Positions 16,432 to 24,362 of a DNA stretch of 35,868 nt are shown here, piece by piece. The notes beneath the pieces are model-generated. The model made no database searches and was not told the DNA's origin. It saw only the letters and a list, made by a program, of their open reading frames with translations. The stretch is from an uncultured Caryophanales bacterium (GTDB taxonomy: Bacteria > Bacillota_I > Bacilli_A > RF39 > UBA660), in NCBI GenBank assembly GCA_946410555.1, contig CAMKAT010000012.1:1-35868 (forward strand), read 5' to 3'. Every line of letters starts with the position of its first letter. Positions within the stretch are counted from its first letter, which is position 1. Made by a program: the position numbers and the translations under genes.

Positions 16432-17253
16432 CTTAATTTTTAAATAATTTCTTTTTGTTCTTTTTTTAAAATCATCTTGATTCTTGTTTTTAATATAATT
16501 CAAACTTGCATTTAAAAGTCCATGTTTATTTACATTAGAATCATATCTATTAGCTTCATTATCTTCCTCATCAAAAGGTAAAGAATAAGAAACTATATTA
16601 CCATTAACATCTACATTAACAACGCCATATAATTCATTATCTTCTTCTAAATAAGTAGTATCAAAAGCAATCGTTGGAACAATTGAACCATTATTAAAAT
16701 CATAATTAGTATTTTTTAATATATTTATTTCATCTAATCTTTTTAAAGATAAATTAGCTGCTTTACCAATTGGATATATTAAATCTTTATTTCTTTTATT
16801 AGCATCTTTATAATCAAAATATTCAGAAGCATTAAATTTCTCTTTTAATACCTCAGCATTCTTTTGTCTTTTTTCAAATAAATTTAATCTTTGTAATTCT
16901 AAATAATGAAACATATCATATGACAATTGAATATTTAATTTAGAATCAGTAGACAATTCATTTAATGTATTAATAATATCATCATTTAAAACAGTACAAT
17001 TGGTTATCAAAAGAATCTTATCGATCTTTATATTATTCTTATGAATAACATTTAGAATCTCTTTTATTTGTCTTAAAGCAAGTAAAGGTTCACCACCAGT
17101 TAAAAGTAGACGTTCTACTTCAGTTATGTCTTTAAATATATTATCTATAGTCTCTTTAGACATATATTCATTTCTTCTATCTCCTCTAAGACAATGTTCA
17201 CATTCAATAGTACACATTCTAGTTAACTCTAAATATAAGCTCTCTACATACAT
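16423..17253 (-). CDS. Radical SAM protein of unknown function
   Basis: A 276-residue radical SAM enzyme. The iron-sulfur motif is CTIECEHC (Cys14, Cys18, Cys21; CX3CX2C), followed by the SAM-binding LLLTGGEPLL. The C-terminal half has no SPASM-type Cys cluster. It is flanked by its own promoter and terminator, and neither neighbour suggests a substrate or precursor peptide. The start is taken at the ATG at 17251-17253, behind GAGGGATAG; an ATG 10 codons upstream overlaps the -10 element. Fold assignment is safe. The reaction is unknown. Confidence 0.8.
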   Translation of the reverse strand: MYVESLYLELTRMCTIECEHCLRGDRRNEYMSKETIDNIFKDITEVERLLLTGGEPLLALRQIKEILNVIHKNNIKIDKILLITNCTVLNDDIINTLNELSTDSKLNIQLSYDMFHYLELQRLNLFEKRQKNAEVLKEKFNASEYFDYKDANKRNKDLIYPIGKAANLSLKRLDEINILKNTNYDFNNGSIVPTIAFDTTYLEEDNELYGVVNVDVNGNIVSYSLPFDEEDNEANRYDSNVNKHGLLNASLNYIKNKNQDDFKKRTKRNYLKIKNT

Positions 17254-17273
17254 ATCTATCCCTCGCGTAATAT

Positions 17274-17282
17274 ATGATAACA
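17274..17282 (-). promoter_or_regulatory. Promoter of the radical SAM gene, extended -10
   Basis: Minus strand TGTTATCAT, one mismatch in the hexamer. The -35 position falls in the preceding terminator hairpin. Confidence 0.45.
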
Positions 17283-17289
17283 CAAAAAC

Positions 17290-17318
17290 AAAAAAAGAAA
17301 TAAATTTTTTATTTCTTT
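17290..17318 (-). terminator. Intrinsic terminator of the 290-aa gene, stop codon inside the hairpin
   Basis: Stem 17294-17304 with 17308-17318 (mostly A:T, 11 bp), T run on the minus strand at 17290-17296. The TAA stop (17309-17311) lies wholly within the 5' arm, together with the last codons. Confidence 0.7.
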
Positions 17319-18181
17319 AATCGTCTACTTAGAACAGGACAATTTTGTTCTTTTTGAGGTGTATTAAATTCTTCATATAAATTATTGTCATAGTAATTAT
17401 TACTATCTTCAACATTAGTATTTCTTGCTTTTTTCATTTTTTCTATAGAATTATGAATATCATTTGCAAATCTTTCTTCCCATGTACATGGATAAACAGT
17501 AAATTTTTTATACTTTGCATCATCTAAATCCATTTCTTCAAACATATGATATTGCATAAAAGTTTCATCTCTAAAATTAACTCTTTCAACTTTAGTATAC
17601 GGACTAGGAATACCTATAATTGCTACATTATCATTATCCATAGTACCTACTCTATAAGTATATCCAGTAATATTATTTAATTCTTTAACATCATTTAAAC
17701 TATAACCTATAGGTTCTAATTTATCATACTTAAGTTTAAAATTATCAGTATCTACAGTAAAAACATGAGAATTACTAACAGCAACTACTTCTTTATCTTC
17801 TATAAGGTTTCCAATATAAACAACTTTAGTAAGAGTTGAATCAATGCCATTTAATAGTTTAATCTTATGATCAGATAATTTTATATAAACATCATTATCA
17901 AAAACCTCTTTTTTATAATTTTTCTTATAATTAATAGCTTCAACAGAAGAACAAATAACATTAACACCAGGAATAAACCAACATATAAGTCTTAATGTAT
18001 CTAATAACTTATTTTTCTTTTTAGTTTTTAATGTACCATTTTTTTGCTTTTCTAAATATTTATTCTTATCAACAATATAACCATCTTCTGCTAAACTTAT
18101 AGTAGCATGTATAGCACCCTTAAATTTAATAAAAATAGATAAACCAAAAGTACCTATATCTAATAATATAAAAGTTCCCAT
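17309..18181 (-). CDS. Protein of unknown function with two hydrophobic segments
   Basis: A 290-residue protein I do not recognise. A moderately hydrophobic N-terminus (residues 3-20) and a second segment near 65-85 (RLICWFIPGVNVICSSVEAI) may be membrane-associated or re-entrant. A beta-rich soluble region follows (VYIKLSDHKIKLLNG ... KVVYIGNLIEDKEVVAVSNSHVF), and the C-terminal 50 residues are Asn/Asp/Lys-rich and probably disordered. No catalytic signature is visible. Strong ribosome site AAGGAGGAG. Monocistronic with its own extended -10 and a terminator containing the stop codon. Confidence 0.65.
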   Translation of the reverse strand: MGTFILLDIGTFGLSIFIKFKGAIHATISLAEDGYIVDKNKYLEKQKNGTLKTKKKNKLLDTLRLICWFIPGVNVICSSVEAINYKKNYKKEVFDNDVYIKLSDHKIKLLNGIDSTLTKVVYIGNLIEDKEVVAVSNSHVFTVDTDNFKLKYDKLEPIGYSLNDVKELNNITGYTYRVGTMDNDNVAIIGIPSPYTKVERVNFRDETFMQYHMFEEMDLDDAKYKKFTVYPCTWEERFANDIHNSIEKMKKARNTNVEDSNNYYDNNLYEEFNTPQKEQNCPVLSRRLKK

Positions 18182-18208
18182 ATAATCTATCTCCTCCTTA
18201 TGAGGCCT

Positions 18209-18217
18209 ATTATAACA
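18209..18217 (-). promoter_or_regulatory. Promoter of the 290-aa gene, extended -10
   Basis: Minus strand TGTTATAAT preceded by TTA. The -35 position (18232-18237) lies inside the upstream terminator arm. Confidence 0.6.
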
Positions 18218-18223
18218 TAATAT

Positions 18224-18251
18224 AAAAAAATGAAGTAAATTATTTTACTCC
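18224..18251 (-). terminator. Intrinsic terminator of the YitT-family gene, stop codon in the loop
   Basis: Stem 18232-18239 with 18244-18251 (8 bp, one G-U pair), 4-base loop 18240-18243. The loop contains the entire TAA stop (18240-18242); the 5' arm encodes the last residues GVK. Seven Ts follow on the minus strand (18224-18230). Confidence 0.78.
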
Positions 18252-19103
18252 ATGATTATTTTTAATATGATTTCCAATTATTTCTGAAATATCACTAATA
18301 GTTATAAAAGCAGATGAATCACTTTCTAATACTATTCTTTTTAACTCTGGTATTTCAATTCTAGTTAAAACACAATATAAAACTTCTTTATTACCACTTA
18401 TAAAACCAGTTCCTTCAAGTCTAGTAACAGTTCTTCCAATATTCTTATAAATAGCTTCAGTAATTTCTTTACCATCATCAGTAATAATCATCGCTGCTTT
18501 TGCTTTATTTAAACCTTCACTTACTTCGTCTACAACTTTTGAAGTAATAAAGTAAGCAAGTAATGAATAAAGTGCTCTATCAACGCCAAAGAATATACCA
18601 GCTACTCCAAAGATAATTACATTACATAAAAGAACAAATTGTCCTACCGAAAAGTTAGTCTTTTTACTAATAACAATACCAACTGATTCAGTACCATCTA
18701 AACATCCTCCACATTTGATAATAATACCTACTCCACAACCAAGTAAAGCACTACCATATACACATGCAAGAAGTATATTATCAGTTATTTCTTTTACATC
18801 TTTAAATATTTCCAAGAATAATGAAAAACTTATAATACTAAATAAAGCTTTTGTAATAAATTTCCATCCTAAATTTTTATAACCAACATACATAAATGGA
18901 ATATTAATTAAGATAATTAATAAGCTTAAATTAAGTCCAAATTTTAAATTAAGAATAATACTTATTCCATTAACTCCACCATCTAAGATTGAATTAGGAA
19001 CTAAGAAACATTCAATTGCAAATGCTGCAAGTATTGAACCTACGATTATAAAAAAATAGTTCATAATAATATTAAAATAGTTAATCTTTCTTAACTTACT
19101 CAT
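18240..19103 (-). CDS. YitT family membrane protein (DUF161 + DUF2179)
   Basis: A 287-residue integral membrane protein with five to six N-terminal hydrophobic helices, including FLVPNSILDGGVNGISIIL and IIIKCGGCLDGTESVGIVIS, segments characteristic of the YitT/YqfU/YpjC family. The C-terminal soluble domain of about 80 residues (AAMIITDDGKEITEAI ... TGFISGNKEVLYCVLTRIEI) is DUF2179, which in related proteins is thought to bind a small ligand. Function is not established for the family. Monocistronic, with an extended -10 promoter and a terminator whose loop holds the stop codon. Confidence 0.88.
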   Translation of the reverse strand: MSKLRKINYFNIIMNYFFIIVGSILAAFAIECFLVPNSILDGGVNGISIILNLKFGLNLSLLIILINIPFMYVGYKNLGWKFITKALFSIISFSLFLEIFKDVKEITDNILLACVYGSALLGCGVGIIIKCGGCLDGTESVGIVISKKTNFSVGQFVLLCNVIIFGVAGIFFGVDRALYSLLAYFITSKVVDEVSEGLNKAKAAMIITDDGKEITEAIYKNIGRTVTRLEGTGFISGNKEVLYCVLTRIEIPELKRIVLESDSSAFITISDISEIIGNHIKNNHGVK

Positions 19104-19125
19104 ATCATCACTCCAATTCTTTATA

Positions 19126-19134
19126 ATTATAACA
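19126..19134 (-). promoter_or_regulatory. Promoter of the YitT-family gene, extended -10
   Basis: Minus strand TGTTATAAT, about 23 bases upstream of the ATG. No good -35. Confidence 0.6.
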
Positions 19135-19152
19135 AAATAAAATAATAAAAAT

Positions 19153-19186
19153 AAAAAATGTAATTACTGTTTACAATAATTACATT
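19153..19186 (-). terminator. Intrinsic terminator of the pnuC operon
   Basis: Stem 19157-19166 with 19177-19186 (10 bp, loop of 10), T run on the minus strand at 19153-19158. Starts 9 bases after the TAG stop at 19196-19198. Confidence 0.72.
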
Positions 19187-19195
19187 AATAATTTA

Positions 19196-19567
19196 CTAAA
19201 TAAGACTTAAAGCACTATATGAATATCCCCAAAACATAAATAAAGCAAGAATTATATAGAAAGCCCATCTAATACAAATAATAACTATACCTGCAATAGC
19301 AAAACCTTTTCTATCTTTCTTCTTATCTTTTGCTTTTGATAAAGCAATTATACAAAGTATTAGTCCAATGATAGATAAATGGAATAAAGCAAATATAAAA
19401 CCTAAGATAGCAAGAGTATTATCATCACTATATTTATCTCTTATATCTTCATTTTTAATCTTATCATTTATTTCATATTGTATTGAATTAATACTTTGTC
19501 CACAGTTACCACAAAACTTATCATTTTCTTTTAGTTTCGCTCCACAATTACCACAAAAATATGCCAT
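19196..19567 (-). CDS. Zinc-ribbon membrane protein (DUF4190-like)
   Basis: A 123-residue protein. Residues 1-24 form a zinc ribbon with two CxxC pairs (CGNC and CGNC). A short linker is followed by two membrane helices at about 48-70 and 88-115, separated by a basic loop KAKDKKKDRKG, the DUF4190 pattern. Starts 2 bases after the stop of the HAD-pyrophosphatase fusion, so it is the last gene of the pnuC operon. Function unknown; such proteins are common small membrane proteins in Bacillota. Confidence 0.75.
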   Translation of the reverse strand: MAYFCGNCGAKLKENDKFCGNCGQSINSIQYEINDKIKNEDIRDKYSDDNTLAILGFIFALFHLSIIGLILCIIALSKAKDKKKDRKGFAIAGIVIICIRWAFYIILALFMFWGYSYSALSLI

Positions 19568-19569
19568 AA

Positions 19570-21303
19570 TTATTCTCCTATTCTATTTGTATCTATAACA
19601 ATTAATGGAATAATAACTTCTTCTTTTGAATTACCAGCATGATGTGATTTTAATCTAGAGTCTCCATTATATACAAATGCTTTTTTACTATGAGATATTG
19701 CTAAATAATCTCCTAACTCAGATCTAAATTTAGCATTTTCTTCTCCATCACCAAAGAACTTATTATTAATAACTTCTTCTTTTGTATAAAGATTATAATA
19801 TTTACTAAAATATTTATTAAATAAATCTTCGAACCTTTTATTCATTCCTTCTTTAACAAAGAAGTTAGTTGCTCTAGGTTCAATTGATGGAAGTTCTTTT
19901 AAACATTCTATGAAATCAGGATATTCACTTAATAGAAAATCTTCTTCTTCTAAATGACCATGATCTGCAATTACAAAGATTAAAGTATCTTTAAGTTTAC
20001 TAGCTAATTCAGATACTTTTCTTTCTCTTTTTTCAATTAATTCAGTAACATATTGATCACAATCAGTATATTCATGTAATGTATGATCAGGTTCATCATT
20101 ATATGCATAAATATACTTTTTATCATCGCTTGAATTAGCTAACTTCTCTATTTTATTAAACATATCATCTAAGTCAGTATAAGCATCATCATTAAAAGGC
20201 ATTACATTAAATCCTTTATTATTTGTTTCTTCATTAATTCTACTTGTTACTTCTTTATGACTTAAATATTTTTTAATATATTCTTTTGCATCTTCAGTTG
20301 GAGTAAAAGTTTCATCTGTCTTTTTACTTCCAAAGAAAGTTACAAATGTATCTTTACATTCATCAAAATATAAAGTCCATCCAAGCATTCCAGTTTCAAC
20401 TGGATTTAAACCAGTTCTAATACTTGTAGTAGCAGCTACGGTAGTCGCAGGAAATACACTTGTAATATCTTTAAATTTATTTTTTATAAAAAATGAATCT
20501 TTATCTAAATGTTTATCTAAAATATAAGAACCCATTCCATCAAAAAGAATTGTTATTACATTCTTAGGTTTCTTTTCTTCTAAAAGTTGATCAACATAAT
20601 CTAATGTATTATGTAAATAACTACATCCAAAATACTTAGAAATAGAACAAGCTAAATTATTTAAACAATTATTATAATCAGCTACTAAAGTATCACCTTT
20701 AATAATATTATATAAATCTCTAATAGTATGAGTTTTATCAATTATGAATGAATCAATACCAGCATTATCTGCACCTGTCTTATCACTCCTAATTGAATCA
20801 CCAATCATAATACAATCACTCTTTGGTGTGTCTCCAATTGCAAGTTCGAAAGACTCTAAATCAGGTTTCATAGCATCTTCACCTGCTACAATTTTATCTA
20901 TATATTCATATAAACCTGCTCTTTTAAGTCTAGGTATTTGAGTACCACTAAACCATGAAGTTAGTATTACTATTTCTTTACCATTATCTTTTAAATATTT
21001 AAATAAATCTTTAACACCATCTACTATTACATCAATAATAGTTTCACCATTATGAATCATCCATCCAGAAATAACATCTTCAGTTACAGTTAATCCATAA
21101 CTCTTAAAGAAATCACTTAATGTTTTAGTATCATATCTAGGAAATTCTAATTCATATTTATTTAAAATATCTTGTTTAATTTCAAAGAATTTTTCTTGTT
21201 CATCTAAAGGAATACACTTTTTAAAGTAATCATCTTCCTTAGACCAATCTGGAATTAAAATTGTATAATCAATATCAAAAATGTATTTTTTATAGTTTCT
21301 CAT
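19570..21303 (-). CDS. Fusion of a HAD hydrolase and a nucleotide pyrophosphatase/phosphodiesterase domain
   Basis: A 577-residue two-domain protein without signal peptide or membrane helix, so cytoplasmic. Residues 1-205 are a HAD phosphatase: FDIDYT (Asp10, Asp12), ILTSW (motif II), MKPD (motif III Lys) and MIGDSIRSDKTGADNAG (motif IV). Residues about 245-577 belong to the alkaline phosphatase superfamily, NPP-like branch. Its metal-site residues are visible as LFDGMG (Asp255), FPATT (nucleophile Thr288), PDHTLH (Asp406, His410), ADHG (Asp447, His448) and SHH (His554/555). Both catalytic sets look intact. It overlaps pnuC by 14 bases, so a role in nucleotide or vitamin-phosphate breakdown, for example NAD to NMN and NMN to riboside, is plausible but inferred. 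Start chosen at the ATG at 21301-21303 behind GGAGGGG; the frame is open 11 codons further, inside pnuC. Confidence 0.8.
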   Translation of the reverse strand: MRNYKKYIFDIDYTILIPDWSKEDDYFKKCIPLDEQEKFFEIKQDILNKYELEFPRYDTKTLSDFFKSYGLTVTEDVISGWMIHNGETIIDVIVDGVKDLFKYLKDNGKEIVILTSWFSGTQIPRLKRAGLYEYIDKIVAGEDAMKPDLESFELAIGDTPKSDCIMIGDSIRSDKTGADNAGIDSFIIDKTHTIRDLYNIIKGDTLVADYNNCLNNLACSISKYFGCSYLHNTLDYVDQLLEEKKPKNVITILFDGMGSYILDKHLDKDSFFIKNKFKDITSVFPATTVAATTSIRTGLNPVETGMLGWTLYFDECKDTFVTFFGSKKTDETFTPTEDAKEYIKKYLSHKEVTSRINEETNNKGFNVMPFNDDAYTDLDDMFNKIEKLANSSDDKKYIYAYNDEPDHTLHEYTDCDQYVTELIEKRERKVSELASKLKDTLIFVIADHGHLEEEDFLLSEYPDFIECLKELPSIEPRATNFFVKEGMNKRFEDLFNKYFSKYYNLYTKEEVINNKFFGDGEENAKFRSELGDYLAISHSKKAFVYNGDSRLKSHHAGNSKEEVIIPLIVIDTNRIGE

Positions 21304-21949
21304 CGTTGCCCCTCCATTTAAATAATGCATATACATTTATAGTTAAATACATAACACTCATTAATAATACCATTAAAGAATCAAAACCGCCATCTTTAAA
21401 GTTAATAATCCATAAAGTTAAATCTAATACATTATTAACTAAATAAAGAATCCATGATTCATTATATCTAAGCATTAATAAAATACCTGCGATAAAGCTA
21501 ATTACATTGGTAAAAGCATCTAAATAAGTTAATCTTTCACCTGGAATTAAATGTAATAAATAAGCAATAATTAAACCACTTACAATCGATAAAACAATAG
21601 TAAGTATACCTTTATTAAAACCTAATCCTCTATTTTCTACTTCGGAATCATTATCATGTTTACCCCATTCAAAATATCCTTTAATATTGATAGGCATAAA
21701 GAATACTAAATTAAAAATAACTAATCCATAATTATGATTCATATAAGCTACATAAGATAAAGTTAAATTATTAATTACACCGATAGGAAAATTAATCTTA
21801 TTACCAATACTACCATAATATGAATTAAGTATACCTGTAATTAAAACAATCATCCCAACAAAAGTATTCTTAGTAGTTACACCTATAATAATAGAAATAA
21901 GACAAACTAAAAAAGGAACTAATACTTGTTTAATATTTTTATCTTTCAT
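21290..21949 (-). CDS. pnuC: PnuC family vitamin transporter (nicotinamide riboside type or relative)
   Basis: A 219-residue membrane protein with about seven hydrophobic helices, related to SWEET transporters. PnuC proteins move ribosides or thiamine/riboflavin by facilitated diffusion, and intracellular phosphorylation traps the substrate. Family motifs visible: FPIGVINNLTLSYVAY, YFEWGKHD, and ESWILYLVNNVLDLTLW near the C-terminus. Substrate type (nicotinamide riboside, PnuT-like thiamine or PnuX-like riboflavin) cannot be decided from what I see. First gene of a three-gene operon with the HAD-pyrophosphatase fusion and a zinc-ribbon protein. Ribosome site AGGAGAGAG. No riboswitch fits in the short 5' region. 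Confidence 0.88.
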   Translation of the reverse strand: MKDKNIKQVLVPFLVCLISIIIGVTTKNTFVGMIVLITGILNSYYGSIGNKINFPIGVINNLTLSYVAYMNHNYGLVIFNLVFFMPINIKGYFEWGKHDNDSEVENRGLGFNKGILTIVLSIVSGLIIAYLLHLIPGERLTYLDAFTNVISFIAGILLMLRYNESWILYLVNNVLDLTLWIINFKDGGFDSLMVLLMSVMYLTINVYALFKWRGNDEKL

Positions 21950-21967
21950 ACACTCTCTCCTATTGTG

Positions 21968-21976
21968 ATTATAACA
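21968..21976 (-). promoter_or_regulatory. pnuC operon promoter, extended -10
   Basis: Minus strand TGTTATAAT, starting right after the T run of the upstream terminator. The -35 position is in that terminator's loop. Confidence 0.62.
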
Positions 21977-21977
21977 T

Positions 21978-22003
21978 AAAAAAAGATAACAATAAGTTAT
22001 CTT
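21978..22003 (-). terminator. Intrinsic terminator of the recX-rluB-rlmD operon
   Basis: Stem 21983-21990 with 21996-22003 (aagataac/gttatctt, loop of 5), T run on the minus strand at 21978-21984. Begins 12 bases after the TAG stop at 22016-22018. Confidence 0.8.
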
Positions 22004-22015
22004 AAGAAAACTTTA

Positions 22016-23206
22016 CTATTTACTTTCAAGAATTACAAAACTTTCAACGTGATATGTATTAGGAAACATATCTAATACATTTATTTTAGAAATATAATAC
22101 TTATCTTGTAATACTTTCAAATCTCTAGATAATGTTAATTGATCACATGATACATAACATATCTTCTTAGGATTAATATCTAGTATCAAATCAATAGTTT
22201 CTTTATTTAAACCACTTCTTGGAGGATCAACTATAACTGTATCAAATTTTTCATTTAATTCACTTAATATTTTAGCAGTATCTCCTGCAAAAAATTTTGC
22301 ATTAGTAACTCCATTACTCTTAGCATTATCTTTAGCATTAAGAATAGCATTTTCTATTTTTTCAATACCTACGATTTTATTAAAATTATTTTTTAAAGAT
22401 AAACCTAGGGTACCTACCCCACAATAAAGATCTAAAAGATTTTCTCCACTTAAATATACATTTAAAAGTTTAAAAATTTCATTAGCTATATAATTATTAA
22501 TTTGAAAGAAAGAATTATAAGATATCTTAAATTTCATATCTCCGATCATATCATAAAAATAATTCTCACCATAAATAGTTTTATCATTTAAAACTATACC
22601 TTTGATATTATTAGGAACATTATTAAATGTAACTTTAGAATCACTTTTAATATCAATTAATAATTCATTTAAATAATTTACTCTTACTGTGATTGTTCCA
22701 TCTTTAACTGTTAAAAAATCATGATTATGTAAGAAAGAATTAATCTCATTGTTAGCAAGTAAACAGTTTTCAACACTACATAAATTATGAGTATCTTTAT
22801 TATAAAAACCATATTTATAATTCTCTACTTTAAAAGTAATTTTATTTCTATAATATAAATCTTTATTACTTTTAATTAGTTTTATTTCTTTATCTAAATT
22901 AGCATATTTATATAAAATATCTTTTGATTTTTCTAATTTATAATCTTCTTGAGAATCTATTCCTATATGCATTAAATTACATCCACCACATTTATCATAA
23001 TATGGACACTTAGGAATAACTCTTAATGGACTTTTTTCTATTACTTCTTTAGTAATAGCTTCAGAATATTTCTTTTTATTCTTAATTATTTCTGCTTCTA
23101 CGATTTCATTAGGAAGAGCATTATTAACAAATACTATTTTATTATCAAGATAACCTATTCCTCTTCCTTCATTATCTAACTTTTTAATTTCTATTTTTGT
23201 AGTCAT
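22016..23206 (-). CDS. RlmD/TrmA-family RNA uracil-C5 methyltransferase
   Basis: A 396-residue SAM-dependent RNA (uracil-5-)-methyltransferase of the COG2265 group. Residues 1-50 form a TRAM RNA-binding domain. An iron-sulfur cluster site follows, CPYYDKCGGC (Cys67, Cys73, Cys76) with a fourth Cys in VENC. The SAM site is LLDLYCGVGTLGL, VDPPRSG is the substrate-binding loop, and YVSCDQ carries the catalytic Cys354. C-terminal HVES has the usual general-base Glu. Target (23S U747/U1939 or tRNA U54) is not decidable here. The start overlaps the end of rluB by 23 bases and has only a weak ribosome site, so translation is probably coupled. Last gene of the recX operon. Confidence 0.9.
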   Translation of the reverse strand: MTTKIEIKKLDNEGRGIGYLDNKIVFVNNALPNEIVEAEIIKNKKKYSEAITKEVIEKSPLRVIPKCPYYDKCGGCNLMHIGIDSQEDYKLEKSKDILYKYANLDKEIKLIKSNKDLYYRNKITFKVENYKYGFYNKDTHNLCSVENCLLANNEINSFLHNHDFLTVKDGTITVRVNYLNELLIDIKSDSKVTFNNVPNNIKGIVLNDKTIYGENYFYDMIGDMKFKISYNSFFQINNYIANEIFKLLNVYLSGENLLDLYCGVGTLGLSLKNNFNKIVGIEKIENAILNAKDNAKSNGVTNAKFFAGDTAKILSELNEKFDTVIVDPPRSGLNKETIDLILDINPKKICYVSCDQLTLSRDLKVLQDKYYISKINVLDMFPNTYHVESFVILESK

Positions 23207-23903
23207 ATAACTTATGTACTTCTTTAATAGTTAATTCTCTATATTCTCCACTTTTAAGTCCATCAAGTGTTAAGAATGCATAACTAGTTCTTGTTAATTT
23301 ATCTACTAAATAACCACATGTTTCAAATAATCTTTTAACAATATGATTTCTTCCTTCGATAATAGTTATTTCAACTAAACAAGAATCTTTCTTCTTATCA
23401 ACACTTTTAAGTTTAACTCTAGTTGGTCTACATATTCTTCCATCTACCATCACACCATTTTGAATTTTCTTTAAATCTTCGATTTCTAAAACTCTATTTA
23501 ATTTAGCAACATAAGTCTTAGGAACATGTTTAGATGGATGAGTTAATATATTATCAAGATTACCATCATTAGTTAAAATTAAAAGACCAGTAGTATTATA
23601 ATCAAGTCTTCCTACAGGAAAAATACGTTTATCAGTATCAATTAAATCAATAACAGTCTTTCTATCTAAATCATCACTAACTGTAGTTATGACTCCTCTT
23701 GGTTTATTTAAAAGATAATATACTTTATCTTCTTTCTTAAGCATTTTACCATTAATAACAATTACATCATCACCAGCAACTTTAGTACCCAATTCAGTAA
23801 CTCTTCTATCATTAACAAATACTTTTCCAGCTTTAATTAATTCTTCAGCTTTTCTTCTTGAAGTATAACCTGATTCTGCTATAACCTTTTGTAATCTTTC
23901 CAT
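23184..23903 (-). CDS. rluB: RluB/RsuA-family rRNA pseudouridine synthase
   Basis: A 239-residue enzyme converting a specific rRNA uridine to pseudouridine. Residues 1-50 are an S4 RNA-binding domain (MERLQKVIAESGYTSRRKAEELI). The catalytic motif is GRLDYNTTGLLILTNDG with Asp101. YYLLNKPRGVI and EGRNHIVKRLFE are further family motifs. Length is typical. Preceded by AAAGAGGTAAT. Lies between a small membrane protein and the methyltransferase in one operon. Confidence 0.92.
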   Translation of the reverse strand: MERLQKVIAESGYTSRRKAEELIKAGKVFVNDRRVTELGTKVAGDDVIVINGKMLKKEDKVYYLLNKPRGVITTVSDDLDRKTVIDLIDTDKRIFPVGRLDYNTTGLLILTNDGNLDNILTHPSKHVPKTYVAKLNRVLEIEDLKKIQNGVMVDGRICRPTRVKLKSVDKKKDSCLVEITIIEGRNHIVKRLFETCGYLVDKLTRTSYAFLTLDGLKSGEYRELTIKEVHKLYDYKNRN

Positions 23904-23936
23904 AATATTACCTCTTTCTATTTCTTTAAATAAAAA

Positions 23937-24362
23937 TTATTTACTCTTTTTAGTTGTCTTCTTGGCAGTAGTTTTTTTAGTTGTAGTTTTTTTCTTAGTA
24001 GAAGCTTTTTTAGTAGTTTTCTTTTCTTCTTTTTGCCATTCTTTAATTTGTTTTTGTCTTAAATCTTCAACTAACATATTATTAATTAAACTTTCTAGTT
24101 TTTTAGTTGAATACATTAAGAAGAATACACTGAATATTAAAACTCCACAATCAAGTAAAATATTAATATTAAATGATCCTGTTAATAAAACATCTTTATA
24201 AAGAATATCAACAGTTAAAATAATAACACTATAAATAATACCAAATATACAAACTTTCTTTAGTCTATCAAATTTATTATAAACTACATCATGTCTTTTA
24301 GCATATTCCTTCTTAGCATTAATTTTTTCTTCTTTAGATAATCTTTGATATTTATTCTTCAT
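23937..24362 (-). CDS. Small two-helix membrane protein with Lys/Thr-rich tail
   Basis: A 141-residue protein of unknown function. The N-terminal 40 residues are highly basic and helical (RLSKEEKINAKKEYAKRHDVV). Two membrane helices lie at about 40-60 and 67-90. The C-terminal 30 residues are a low-complexity Lys/Thr/Ala sequence with repeated KKTT and AKKTT units. The start is the ATG at 24360-24362, overlapping recX by 11 bases with GGTGAT in front; a TTG-initiated reading 4 codons upstream is less likely. Expressed in the recX-rluB-rlmD operon. Confidence 0.7.
   Translation of the reverse strand: MKNKYQRLSKEEKINAKKEYAKRHDVVYNKFDRLKKVCIFGIIYSVIILTVDILYKDVLLTGSFNINILLDCGVLIFSVFFLMYSTKKLESLINNMLVEDLRQKQIKEWQKEEKKTTKKASTKKKTTTKKTTAKKTTKKSK

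Noticed and set aside
23184-23206. A frameshift or misassembly at the 23-base overlap of rluB and the methyltransferase gene
   Set aside because: Both proteins have complete, normally sized ends, and long overlaps with weak ribosome sites occur in coupled gene pairs.
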